From: Streptomyces sp. NBC_01460
GTDB lineage: Bacteria > Actinomycetota > Actinomycetes > Streptomycetales > Streptomycetaceae
NCBI RefSeq assembly: GCF_036227405.1
Contig: NZ_CP109473.1
Coordinates: 4,588,001-4,652,000 of the forward strand
Direction of reading: 5' to 3'
DNA length: 64,000 bases
Position numbers and translations under genes: made by a program. Of this stretch, positions 1 through 7,500 are shown in pieces. The notes below the pieces were generated by a model, which saw nothing but the letters and a program-made list of their open reading frames with translations, made no database searches and was not told the origin of the DNA. Each line of letters starts with the position of its first letter. Positions within the stretch are counted from its first letter, which is position 1.

Positions 1-84
1 TTCGTGCACATGACGGCAGGAGTCGCCCTGCCGCTCACCGCCGCGGCTCCCGCCGTCTATCTGATCGGCCGTGCGATCGCCTGA
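1..84 (+). CDS. 3' end of an unidentified gene (partial)
   Basis: The frame open from the first base reads 27 residues and stops with TGA at 82-84. The tail is hydrophobic (alanine, leucine, valine, isoleucine), so it may be the last membrane segment of a membrane protein. Its start lies outside the window. I do not recognise it, and the reading frame is inferred only from the open frame and codon use. Confidence 0.4.
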   Translation, partial: FVHMTAGVALPLTAAAPAVYLIGRAIA

Positions 85-239
85 CGTTTTCGGACGTTTC
101 TGACGTTCCCTCACTCCTGCTCCCGCACAGGGGAACCGTGCGGGCCTTCCGCTCGTCGATCACTCCGGGCGCGCCGCGCGGCGGCAGTAGGCTCACGTGC
201 ACCAGGGGTCAGGCCGGTCCGAGTGGGGGAACAACAGGC

Positions 240-935
240 ATGCGCGCACTGCGAATACTGCTGATCATCGCCGTGGTCCTGGGCGGCGTGTTCGTCGCCG
301 TGGACCGGGCCGCCGTCCATTTCGCGGAGTCGGAGGCCGAGGAGCGGGTCTCCTTCGGCGGTGTCGAGACCGGTTCCACCGACGTCTCGATCAAGGGCTT
401 CCCCTTCCTGACCCAGGTGGCGGGGTCCGAGCTCGACCAGGTCGACGTCACGGTCGAGGACATCCGCGCCAGGGCCGCGGGGCGGGAGATACGGATCAGT
501 GAGATCCGGGCCCGGCTGCACCAGGTGACGCTCGGCGCCGGATACACCAGTGCGACCGCCTCCCGGGCCACCGGGACCGTCCTCGTCTCCTACGCGGCCC
601 TCACCGAGGCCGCCGACGACGGGGTCACCGTCGCCTACGGCGGCAACGGCAAGGTCAAGGTCACCGGCACGGTCCGGATCCCGCTGGTGGAGCGGACGGT
701 CACGCGCAGTGTGCTCTCCACGGTCACCCTGGTCGACGGCGACACCGTCAAGGTCCGCGCCGACGAGGTCCCGGGCGAGGGGATCCCCGGCATCGAGGAC
801 CTGGTCAGGAAGAAGACCGACTTCGAGCGCGGGATCGGCGGGCTGCCGGCGGGGCTGAAGCTGGAGAAGATCGAGGTCGCGCCGGGCGGCCTGGAGATAT
901 CGATGACCGGCTCCGACGTCGAACTGGCGGGCTGA
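240..935 (+). CDS. LmeA-like phospholipid-binding protein (DUF2993)
   Basis: A 231-residue protein starting at ATG 240, preceded by a GGGGGAA ribosome site. Residues about 4-22 are a hydrophobic signal or anchor segment, followed by an acidic stretch and the DUF2993 fold, including a GFPFLTQV motif typical of the family. Mycobacterial LmeA is a cell-envelope protein that binds phosphatidylinositol lipids and supports lipomannan maturation. Here an envelope lipid-binding role is an inference from the family. An upstream in-frame ATG at 138 is rejected because it lacks a ribosome site and would hide the signal segment. Confidence 0.75.
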   Translation: MRALRILLIIAVVLGGVFVAVDRAAVHFAESEAEERVSFGGVETGSTDVSIKGFPFLTQVAGSELDQVDVTVEDIRARAAGREIRISEIRARLHQVTLGAGYTSATASRATGTVLVSYAALTEAADDGVTVAYGGNGKVKVTGTVRIPLVERTVTRSVLSTVTLVDGDTVKVRADEVPGEGIPGIEDLVRKKTDFERGIGGLPAGLKLEKIEVAPGGLEISMTGSDVELAG

Positions 936-1148
936 CGGCACGACACGGGACGGCCGCGGGTAACCTCCGGCCGCCCTGGGTAGGGGCCCGACGGAGCGGG
1001 ACCGCCCGGCGATCCAGATAGTGAGACGGGCTCGTCCGCCCCGTAGATGACCGTCGGGTTCCGGGACCGGGATCCCGCGCCGCGACCGCCCTCCCCGCAT
1101 GATCCGTCTCGCATCGCGGACGATCGTGTCTCATCATCCGACACGGCG

Positions 1149-1178
1149 GTGACATCTCCGCCCGTACCTCCCTACGAT
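1149..1178 (+). promoter_or_regulatory. Promoter of the leader peptide and sulfurtransferase
   Basis: GTGACA (1149-1154, five of six matches to TTGACA) is separated by 18 bases from TACGAT (1173-1178), a TAnnnT -10 element. The -10 ends 7 bases before the ATG at 1186, so transcription would begin at or next to that ATG and the transcript would be leaderless. This is read directly from the sequence; the start site itself is not measured. Confidence 0.55.
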
Positions 1179-1185
1179 CGGACAC

Positions 1186-1266
1186 ATGAAGCGACAGGCG
1201 GACCTCACGAAGCGGCGGGCAGTAGACCTGTGCCGCGTCGCCGCCATGCTCTGTCGCACCTTCTGA
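1186..1266 (+). CDS. Cysteine-containing leader peptide (Ms5788A-type)
   Basis: A 26-residue peptide, ATG 1186 to TGA 1264-1266, with the core RRAVDLCRVAAMLCR. It resembles the short cysteine-containing leader peptides that precede sulfur-assimilation and sulfurtransferase genes in actinobacteria. In mycobacteria such leaderless reading frames attenuate the downstream operon according to cysteine supply. It has Cys16 and Cys23 rather than a run of cysteines. There is no ribosome site and the -10 lies 7 bases upstream, so translation is probably leaderless. The sulfurtransferase starts 150 bases downstream. Confidence 0.75.
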   Translation: MKRQADLTKRRAVDLCRVAAMLCRTF

Positions 1267-1416
1267 GCGGGACCCTCTCCCGTTTCCCCCGGCCCTTCGA
1301 CGATGTCAGGGCCGAACCCGTGCCTTCGTACGCGTTCCGCTCCCAGCACCTGCGCGTACACCTCGCACCCCGCACACCGCACCACCCCGCCGCAGACTGC
1401 CCCGGAGGAGAAACAC
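1267..1416 (+). promoter_or_regulatory. Untranslated spacer, possible attenuator
   Basis: The 150 bases between the leader peptide and the sulfurtransferase contain two modest stems: GGCCCT/AGGGCC around 1290-1312, and GTACGCG (1328-1334) pairing with CGCGTAC (1353-1359). A GGAGGAG ribosome site ends at 1410. These could form alternative structures coupled to leader translation. No U-run is visible, so a translation-linked or Rho-type mechanism fits better than classical attenuation. This is inference from layout. Confidence 0.35.
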
Positions 1417-2256
1417 ATGAGCCGCGCAGACGTTCTGGTCGACGCCGACTGGGTCGAGGCCCACATCGACGACCCGCAGGTCGCGATCGTCGAGGTCGAC
1501 GAGGACACCTCGGCGTACGAGAAGAACCACATCAAGAACGCGATCCGGATCGACTGGACCCAGGACCTCCAGGACCCGGTCCGCCGTGACTTCATCGACC
1601 AGGCCGGCTTCGAGAAGCTCCTGTCCGAGAAGGGCATCGGCAACGACACCACGGTCGTCCTCTACGGCGGCAACAACAACTGGTTCGCGTCCTACGCCTT
1701 CTGGTACTTCAAGCTCTACGGCCACCAGGACGTCCGCCTGCTCGACGGCGGCCGCAAGAAGTGGGAGCTCGACTCCCGCGACCTGACCGACGCCGTCCCG
1801 ACGCGCCCGGCCACCCAGTACACGGCCAAGGCCCAGGACGAGTCGATCCGCGCCTACCGCGACGACGTCGTGGCCGCCATCGGCAGCCAGAACCTCGTCG
1901 ACGTCCGTTCGCCCGACGAGTTCAGCGGCAAGCTGCTCGCCCCGGCGCACCTCCCGCAGGAGCAGTCGCAGCGCCCCGGCCACGTGCCGAGCGCCCGCAA
2001 CATCCCGTGGTCGAAGAACGCCAACGACGACGGCACGTTCAAGTCGGACGACGAGCTCAAGGCCCTCTACGAGGACGAGCAGGTGGACCTGTCCAAGGAC
2101 ACCATCGCGTACTGCCGCATCGGTGAGCGCTCCGCGCTCACCTGGTTCGTGCTGCACGAGCTGCTCGGCCAGGAGAACGTCAAGAACTACGACGGTTCGT
2201 GGACCGAGTACGGCTCCCTGGTGGGCGTGCCGATCGAGCTCGGCGCCAACAAGTAA
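1417..2256 (+). CDS. cysA: Thiosulfate/3-mercaptopyruvate sulfurtransferase
   Basis: A 279-residue protein with two rhodanese domains (about 5-125 and 150-275), of normal length. The active-site loop CRIGERS carries the catalytic cysteine at residue 233, in the second domain. It moves sulfane sulfur from thiosulfate or 3-mercaptopyruvate to an acceptor such as cyanide or a thiol. The start follows GGAGGAG (1404-1410). It lies behind the leader peptide and 48 bases before the DUF1416 gene. The same pair occurs in mycobacteria (cysA2-sseC2), which supports a linked sulfur-handling role. Confidence 0.92.
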   Translation: MSRADVLVDADWVEAHIDDPQVAIVEVDEDTSAYEKNHIKNAIRIDWTQDLQDPVRRDFIDQAGFEKLLSEKGIGNDTTVVLYGGNNNWFASYAFWYFKLYGHQDVRLLDGGRKKWELDSRDLTDAVPTRPATQYTAKAQDESIRAYRDDVVAAIGSQNLVDVRSPDEFSGKLLAPAHLPQEQSQRPGHVPSARNIPWSKNANDDGTFKSDDELKALYEDEQVDLSKDTIAYCRIGERSALTWFVLHELLGQENVKNYDGSWTEYGSLVGVPIELGANK

Positions 2257-2304
2257 TTCCGCAGGACCCGATCAGCAGGACCCCGACCAGAAGGACAGAA
2301 CACC

Positions 2305-2592
2305 ATGTGTGGAGCACAGGCCGGCGGCCCCGACGCTTCGACGATCAAGCCGGGCGAGACGACCATCCAGGGCAGCGTGACCCGCGACGGCGAGCCCGTC
2401 ACCGGCTACGTCCGTCTGCTGGACTCGACCGGTGAGTTCACCGCCGAGGTCCCGACCTCGGCGACCGGGCAGTTCCGCTTCTACGCGGCCGAGGGCACCT
2501 GGACGCTCCGCGCCCTGGTTCCGGGCGGCACCGCCGACCGTACGGTCGTGGCGCAGACCGGTGGCCTCGCCGAGGTCGCCATCGCGGTGTAG
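2305..2592 (+). CDS. DUF1416 protein, SseC-like
   Basis: A 95-residue protein with an N-terminal MCGAQAGG motif (Cys2) and a single small beta-rich domain resembling a carboxypeptidase-regulatory fold, as expected for DUF1416. It corresponds to mycobacterial SseC, which is always found beside a CysA-type sulfurtransferase. Its biochemical role is not established; a sulfur carrier or accessory role is inferred from the neighbour. A stem-loop follows the stop. Confidence 0.85.
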   Translation: MCGAQAGGPDASTIKPGETTIQGSVTRDGEPVTGYVRLLDSTGEFTAEVPTSATGQFRFYAAEGTWTLRALVPGGTADRTVVAQTGGLAEVAIAV

Positions 2593-2613
2593 TTCACGCG
2601 CACATACGGCCGG

Positions 2614-2663
2614 AGGGCCGCACCCCAGGGGGTTGGACGCCACCTGATCAGGGGTGCGGCCCT
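2614..2663 (+). terminator. Stem-loop terminator after DUF1416
   Basis: AGGGCCGCACCCC (2614-2626) pairs perfectly with GGGGTGCGGCCCT (2651-2663) across a 24-base loop, 22 bases after the stop codon. The stem is strong; there is no clear U-run, as is usual in Streptomyces. Confidence 0.65.
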
Positions 2664-2736
2664 TCGTGCCGTCCGCTGGTGCTTCCTCAGGTTCTTCCGC
2701 ATGTGCTTCCGCGCCGGAGAGCCCTACGCTGGAGAC

Positions 2737-3090
2737 ATGTACGCCCGGCGCAGGCGCGCCTATTTCCTGATGATGGGCGGGTGCCTCTTCCTCTTCGTCT
2801 CCGCCTGGGCCTTCGTGCGCCTGTGGTCGGTCCCGGCGGCGGTGGCGATGTGTGTGGTCGCCATGGTCATACCGCCCGTCGCGGCGATCGTCGCCAACCG
2901 GCGGGGTCCGGAGGACCGCTGGTGGGACGACCCCGCCCGGGACTCCCGGTCCGGGGACTCACCGCCCCGGCCCCCGAGCACGACACGGGACGCACGCCCG
3001 CGCCCGGCCGGGAAGGCCGGGAGGCAGCGGACGGGCGACCCCACGTCGGACGCGTGGTGGGACGAACTCGACGGCAGGAACCGCCGGTAG
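2737..3090 (+). CDS. DUF3099 membrane protein
   Basis: A 117-residue protein with two hydrophobic segments (about 9-28 and 33-52), then a charged cytoplasmic tail with two WWD motifs (EDRWWDD and DAWWDEL). The layout matches DUF3099 proteins of actinobacteria. ATG 2737 is preferred over the in-frame ATG at 2701 because it directly precedes the basic MYARRRR anchor and has a GGAGA site just upstream. Function unknown. Confidence 0.7.
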   Translation: MYARRRRAYFLMMGGCLFLFVSAWAFVRLWSVPAAVAMCVVAMVIPPVAAIVANRRGPEDRWWDDPARDSRSGDSPPRPPSTTRDARPRPAGKAGRQRTGDPTSDAWWDELDGRNRR

Positions 3091-3109
3091 CTCCTCCCGC
3101 GGAGCCGGG

Positions 3110-3472
3110 TCAGTAGACGAGTGCCTGGGTCCCGTCCGCCATGGCCTCCTGCACGAAGACCTGTGCACCGGCGATCCGCACGCCCTCCAGGACGTCCTTC
3201 TCGGTGATGTCCCGCCGTGCCGCGCACTGGGTGCAGAGGGTGATCCGGCCGCCCGCCAGGATCGAGTCGATCAGATCGGGCAGCGGCGCGGCGTGCGGCA
3301 GTTCGAATTCGGCGGCGCGCCCCGGCAGGGCGAACCAGGCGGACTCGCCGGTCAGCCACAGGGAGACCTCGACCCCGCTGGCGACGGCCACGGCCGCCAC
3401 GGTGAAGGCCTGCGAGCAGCGCTCGGCCCCATCGGCTCCGGCGGTCACCTTGATCACGAGCTTCTTCGGCAT
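3110..3472 (-). CDS. DsrE/DsrF-like sulfur relay family protein
   Basis: A 120-residue single-domain protein beginning with MPKKLVIKVTAGADG and containing the CTQCAARR segment (two cysteines) expected near the active-site loop of DsrE/F/H proteins. Family members bind or transfer sulfur as a persulfide. The nearby sulfurtransferase fits, although this gene is on the opposite strand and convergent with DUF3099. The ATG at 3472 is chosen because the frame upstream is low complexity. Confidence 0.75.
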   Translation of the reverse strand: MPKKLVIKVTAGADGAERCSQAFTVAAVAVASGVEVSLWLTGESAWFALPGRAAEFELPHAAPLPDLIDSILAGGRITLCTQCAARRDITEKDVLEGVRIAGAQVFVQEAMADGTQALVY

Positions 3473-3578
3473 GTACCGAACTGTAATCCTCGGCCGTGCA
3501 ACCTCCCCTGTGACCTGTGGGTCAGTTGTGTGCGCAGGTAATGGAACCTGCGCCTCAGGTCTCTTGGGGGGGACCCTT

Positions 3579-4415
3579 TTGGAACCGAACGACACCATTC
3601 CTGCCGTACCGGCCGAGCCGCTGTCCACGGCACCGGCCGAGCCGCCCGCCGCACCCGCCGAAGCGCCCGCCGCGCCCGTCCGCCCGCGTCCGCGTGGCCG
3701 TACGGCCCTGCTCATCGCCGCCGCGGCCCTGCTCGGCATCTCCGGCGGCACGGCGGTCGGCTACGGCATCCAGGCGCAGCGGCCTCCGTCGCAGCTGCCC
3801 GCGCTGTCGCAGACGGAGCTGGCCTACCCGGCGAAGGCGCTCCCCGCGGACAAGGTCCCGGCCCCGCTGCCCGCCTCGCAGGACCGGCAGGCCAAGACGG
3901 ACGGCGACCTGCGCAAGCTGCTCATCGACCGCCCGGCGGGCTGGAGCGAGGACAAGGACGCCGACTGGCTGGACGACGGCTGGATGAGCGTGGGGGACCT
4001 CGCACGCGACTACAGGGAGGAGGACTACATGTTCGAGTACTTCCTGGGGTCCGGCATACGCCGCATAGCCGGTGCCTCCTGGGTGAAGGGCGCGGACCGT
4101 GAGGCCGAGATCCGGCTCGTCCAGTTCTCCTCCGGGGTGAGCACGTCCGCCGCCAAGTTCGCCGACGGCCAGCGGGCGTACATGGGGGACCCGGAGAAGG
4201 GCGCGGGCAACGAGGGCGACCCGGTCGAGGCGAGCGGTGAGGGTCGCTACTACCTGTACGAGGTGGACCGGGAGCCCGGCTACGAGCCCTTGTACCAGGC
4301 CAGGGCACTCATGAACCGCGGCGACATCATGATCGAGATCAATCTGTACGACAGCCGGCCGATCAGCAAGAAGGACATCCGGACGCTGGCAGAGCAACAG
4401 CTGGAGCGCGTGTGA
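3579..4415 (+). CDS. Membrane-anchored paralogue 1 of 3
   Basis: A 278-residue protein with a Pro/Ala-rich cytoplasmic N-terminus, one transmembrane helix (about 41-62) and a large extracytoplasmic domain. The start is inferred as TTG 3579, six bases after a GGGGGG run; no ATG fits. A DLRKLLIDRPAGW motif and a later LVQFSSG segment match the third gene of the set (DLRRLLLPAPAG, LLQFNS), so the two are homologous. Its stop overlaps the next start. Function unknown; conserved in Streptomyces as far as I recall. Confidence 0.7.
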   Translation: MEPNDTIPAVPAEPLSTAPAEPPAAPAEAPAAPVRPRPRGRTALLIAAAALLGISGGTAVGYGIQAQRPPSQLPALSQTELAYPAKALPADKVPAPLPASQDRQAKTDGDLRKLLIDRPAGWSEDKDADWLDDGWMSVGDLARDYREEDYMFEYFLGSGIRRIAGASWVKGADREAEIRLVQFSSGVSTSAAKFADGQRAYMGDPEKGAGNEGDPVEASGEGRYYLYEVDREPGYEPLYQARALMNRGDIMIEINLYDSRPISKKDIRTLAEQQLERV

Positions 4416-5245
4416 ACGACATGAACCGGCCCGAGCCCTCCGGCGCGGCACCGCTCCCCGAACCGCTCGACGCCCCGGACGCCGCCGGGGCTCCTGCGCG
4501 ATCCGGCCGGGCCCGGCGGATCCTGCTCACGGCCCTTCCCTTCGTGCTGGTGCTCGGAGCGGTCGGCGGCGCGGCGGCGTACACGAAGATCACGGTCGAC
4601 GGCGCCGACCGCAGCGTGGAGACCACGGCCTGGAAGGTGTCCGAGCGCAAGCCCGGCAAGGATCCCGCGCGGGACACGAGCCGGGGCAGGGCCGACACCG
4701 CGCTGAGCAAGCTGATGCTGCCGGTGCCCGACGGTTACCGGCTCGGCCCGGACACCGGGGAGCAGGGCAACGACGACGAGGTGAACGGCGAGCAGGCCGT
4801 CGCAGCGATGAAGGAGTCCAATCGCGGGCTTGCGGGCAAGGAGCGCCGCGCGTACGACGAGCGGATCGACAAGCTCCGCGTGCAGGGCCTCGCCGTCCGT
4901 TCGTACATCACCCAGGAGGACGACCTGGAGGTGCACGCCGAGATGGTGCGGATGAAGGACAGGAAGGCCGTGCGGGACTTCCACACCTTCCAGACCGGGC
5001 TGTTCGACGTCCTCGGGATCTTCCGCGAGGGGCCGAAGATCAAGGGCCACACGCGGAACGCTGCCTGCTACCTGGAGCCCAAGGACAGCGACAGCGGCAT
5101 CGAGGACATGGTGTGCGTGGCCTACGACGGTGAGCTGAGCATCAGCTACTCGGCGTCCGGCATCAAGCCCGTCGACAAGGCGGCCGTCGCCGAGCTTCTG
5201 AAGGACCAGCTGGACCACATCACGTCCCCGGGGGAGTACGTATGA
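4412..5245 (+). CDS. Membrane-anchored paralogue 2 of 3
   Basis: A 277-residue protein with one transmembrane helix (about 37-57) after a Pro/Ala-rich N-terminus and a charged extracytoplasmic domain. It starts at GTG 4412, which overlaps the previous TGA, six bases after GGAG; ATG 4421 is the alternative. The SKLMLPVPDGY motif corresponds to the leucine-rich motif of its neighbours, but the central domain diverges. The coupled translation suggests the three products are made together, perhaps as a complex. Confidence 0.7.
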   Translation: MNDMNRPEPSGAAPLPEPLDAPDAAGAPARSGRARRILLTALPFVLVLGAVGGAAAYTKITVDGADRSVETTAWKVSERKPGKDPARDTSRGRADTALSKLMLPVPDGYRLGPDTGEQGNDDEVNGEQAVAAMKESNRGLAGKERRAYDERIDKLRVQGLAVRSYITQEDDLEVHAEMVRMKDRKAVRDFHTFQTGLFDVLGIFREGPKIKGHTRNAACYLEPKDSDSGIEDMVCVAYDGELSISYSASGIKPVDKAAVAELLKDQLDHITSPGEYV

Positions 5246-6135
5246 CCGAGCAGACGGCCGGACCAACCGACGTGGCGGCTCCCGCACCGGACCCCCTTCC
5301 CGAGGCAACCACGCCCCCGGTCCCGCAGGAAACGCCGCGGATCCCCGTGGAAGGTCCCGCGCCCGCCCCACCCCGCCCGCCGCGCCGCGTCCTGCGGGCG
5401 GCCCTCCGGTGGACGGCCGCCGTGCTGGTGCTCGGCGGACTCGGCACGGGCACGGCCGTCGGCATCACGGCGATGGAGCGCACCGACGTGCCGGGTCTCG
5501 CCACCCGGGACGACGGGCGCTGGGACTACCCGGCGCTGAGCCTTCCGGCCCTTCCGGCCGACGCGCCCCGGCCCTTCACCGACTTCAACACGGCGGAGGT
5601 CCACCACGCGGATCTGCGGCGTCTGCTGCTGCCCGCGCCGGCCGGTGCCACCGTGGACAAGAAGCTCGACGGCGGCTGGGTGGATATCGCCCGCTACGCC
5701 GCCGAGTACGCGGAGGACGACCGGGCGACCGTCACCCAGCGTCTGAAGAACTCCGCGCTGCGGCACATCGCCGCCCGTGGCTGGACCATGCCGGACGGCA
5801 CCTCGTCCCGGGTCTACCTGCTCCAGTTCAACTCGGTGGCCTACTCCACCGACTTCCAGGACGACCTCTTCGACAACGGCTCCCTGCCGCTTCCCCTCGC
5901 CGGGACGGCCGAGCCCGCCGCCGACGAGGACTGGAGCGCCACCGGCGGGGCGGAATTCACCACGGCGCACGTCTACTCCGAACCCGAGCCCCACGGCGCC
6001 GAGCAGGTCCGCCACGCCTACGTGCTGGCCGGGGACACCGTCGCCCTGGTCGTCCAGAGCCGCAAGGGCGAGGCCGGCACGGAGGCGGTTCCGTTCCACC
6101 AGACGCTGATCCTCCAGAACCAGCTCCTCGGCTGA
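5242..6135 (+). CDS. Membrane-anchored paralogue 3 of 3
   Basis: A 297-residue protein with a long proline-rich N-terminus (about 1-50), one transmembrane helix (about 56-75) and an extracytoplasmic domain clearly homologous to paralogue 1 (DLRRLLLPAPAG, then a LRHIAARGW / IRRIAGASW equivalent, then LLQFNS). ATG 5242 overlaps the preceding stop and follows GGGGGAG. It is the last gene of the three-gene unit and a strong stem-loop follows. Function unknown. Confidence 0.72.
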   Translation: MTEQTAGPTDVAAPAPDPLPEATTPPVPQETPRIPVEGPAPAPPRPPRRVLRAALRWTAAVLVLGGLGTGTAVGITAMERTDVPGLATRDDGRWDYPALSLPALPADAPRPFTDFNTAEVHHADLRRLLLPAPAGATVDKKLDGGWVDIARYAAEYAEDDRATVTQRLKNSALRHIAARGWTMPDGTSSRVYLLQFNSVAYSTDFQDDLFDNGSLPLPLAGTAEPAADEDWSATGGAEFTTAHVYSEPEPHGAEQVRHAYVLAGDTVALVVQSRKGEAGTEAVPFHQTLILQNQLLG

Positions 6136-6170
6136 GCCGACCGGGCCCGGGTGAAGCCCCGGACCGCCGC

Positions 6171-6204
6171 GCCGGGCCCCCACCCATTAGGCTGGGGGCC
6201 CGGC
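6171..6204 (+). terminator. Stem-loop terminator after the three-paralogue operon
   Basis: GCCGGGCCCCCA (6171-6182) pairs perfectly with TGGGGGCCCGGC (6193-6204) across a 10-base loop, 35 bases after the stop of the third paralogue. Confidence 0.65.
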
Positions 6205-6243
6205 CGCCTGCTGCCGTCATGTCGTTCGTTCCGAGGAGCTCCC

Positions 6244-6345
6244 GTGCTTGAGGCTTTCTTCTCCGCCCTGCTGGTCCTGGTCTGCGTCGGCGTGCTCGCC
6301 TTCGCCGCCGTGACCGTGAAGAAGCTGTACCAGGGCCAGCGCTGA
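6244..6345 (+). CDS. Small single-pass membrane protein (33 aa)
   Basis: GTG 6244 follows a clear GAGGAG ribosome site (6234-6239). The 33-residue product is one hydrophobic helix (residues about 4-24) ending in the basic tail KKLYQGQR. It lies 49 bases before the nitrobindin gene, in the same direction. The ribosome site and membrane-like composition make it a probable real small gene. Function unknown. Confidence 0.6.
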   Translation: MLEAFFSALLVLVCVGVLAFAAVTVKKLYQGQR

Positions 6346-6394
6346 CCCTCGCCGAACACCTCCCGTACACCCTCACAGATCGTCTGAGCCGCTC

Positions 6395-6967
6395 ATGATC
6401 GAGATTCCGTCCGACCTCCACCCGGACCTCGTGCCGCTGGCCTTCCTCCTGGGCAACTGGGCGGGTGCGGGCGTCTCCGACTTCCCCGGTGCCGAGAAGT
6501 GCAACTTCGGCCAGGAAGTGACCTTCAGCCACGACGGCCGCGACTTCCTCGAGTACGTCTCGCACTCCTGGGTGCTCGACGCTGAGGGCAACCAGGTCAA
6601 GCCGCTGGAGTCCGAGTCCGGCTACTGGCGCATCGACAAGGACCGCAAGGTCGAGATCGTCATGGTCCGCGACCAGGGCATCGTCGAGATCTGGTACGGC
6701 GAGCTGGCGAAGCAGAAGCCGCAGATCGACGTCGTGACCGACGCCGTGGCGCGCACCGCCGCCTCCGGCCCGTACAGCGGCGGCAAGCGGCTCTACGGCT
6801 ACGTGAACAGCGACCTGATGTGGGTCGGCGAGAAGGCCACCCCCGACGTGGAGCTGCGGCCGTACATGTCGGCGCACCTGAAGAAGGTCGTCTCCCCGGA
6901 GCAGGTCGCCGAGATGGCGCGGGGCCTCGGGGACCTGCCGGACGACGGCATCGCGTTCTTCAAGTAG
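6395..6967 (+). CDS. Nitrobindin family (FABP-like, DUF1794) heme protein
   Basis: A 190-residue beta-barrel protein of normal length for the family. The hallmark GNWAGAG (20-26) matches the GxWxGxG motif, and the conserved C-terminal region has His161 in PYMSAHLKK, the likely proximal heme ligand. Nitrobindins bind ferric heme and have been linked to nitric oxide or peroxynitrite handling; in actinobacteria they are often labelled FABP family. It lies directly upstream of nur with 44 bases between, so the two may share a transcript. Confidence 0.85.
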   Translation: MIEIPSDLHPDLVPLAFLLGNWAGAGVSDFPGAEKCNFGQEVTFSHDGRDFLEYVSHSWVLDAEGNQVKPLESESGYWRIDKDRKVEIVMVRDQGIVEIWYGELAKQKPQIDVVTDAVARTAASGPYSGGKRLYGYVNSDLMWVGEKATPDVELRPYMSAHLKKVVSPEQVAEMARGLGDLPDDGIAFFK

Positions 6968-7011
6968 GTCGGACCGACGGTCCGGTGCTCGCCCCGCCCT
7001 ACACTGGGCCT

Positions 7012-7470
7012 GTGGTGAGCACCGACTGGAAGACCGATCTTCGGCAGCGCGGCTATCGGCTGACGCCTCAGCGACAGCTCGTCCTGGAGGCCGTCGACGC
7101 CCTGGAGCACGCGACACCCGACGACATCCTCTGCGAGGTGCGCCGGACGGCGTCGGGTGTGAACATCTCCACCGTCTACCGGACCCTGGAGCTCCTCGAG
7201 GAGCTCGGGCTGGTCAGTCACGCCCATCTCGGGCACGGCGCCCCGACGTACCACCTGGCGGACCGGCACCACCACATCCACCTCGTCTGCCGGGACTGCA
7301 CCAACGTCATCGAGGCAGACGTCGACGTGGTCGCCGAGTTCACGGCGAAGCTGAGGGACACGTTCGGCTTCGAGACCGACATGAAGCACTTCGCGATCTT
7401 CGGGCGCTGTGCCGACTGCACGGCCAAGACCGTGGCGGCCGAGCCGGAGGGACCCGCCGACGAGCGGTAG
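7012..7470 (+). CDS. nur: Nickel-responsive Fur-family regulator Nur
   Basis: A 152-residue Fur-family repressor. The N-terminal winged helix (about 1-85) reads RQRGYRLTPQRQLVLEAV; the hinge and metal-binding region has HHHIH (86-90); structural zinc cysteines lie in CRDC (93-96) and CADC (133-136). The sequence closely matches S. coelicolor Nur as I remember it. Nur represses nickel uptake and sodF, and promotes sodN use, when nickel is sufficient. The start GTG 7012 (reading VVSTDWK) is followed by a second GTG at 7015; either could be used. Confidence 0.88.
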   Translation: MVSTDWKTDLRQRGYRLTPQRQLVLEAVDALEHATPDDILCEVRRTASGVNISTVYRTLELLEELGLVSHAHLGHGAPTYHLADRHHHIHLVCRDCTNVIEADVDVVAEFTAKLRDTFGFETDMKHFAIFGRCADCTAKTVAAEPEGPADER

Positions 7471-7500
7471 AACGGCCCGCCCGGGTCGTACGCTTGTCGC

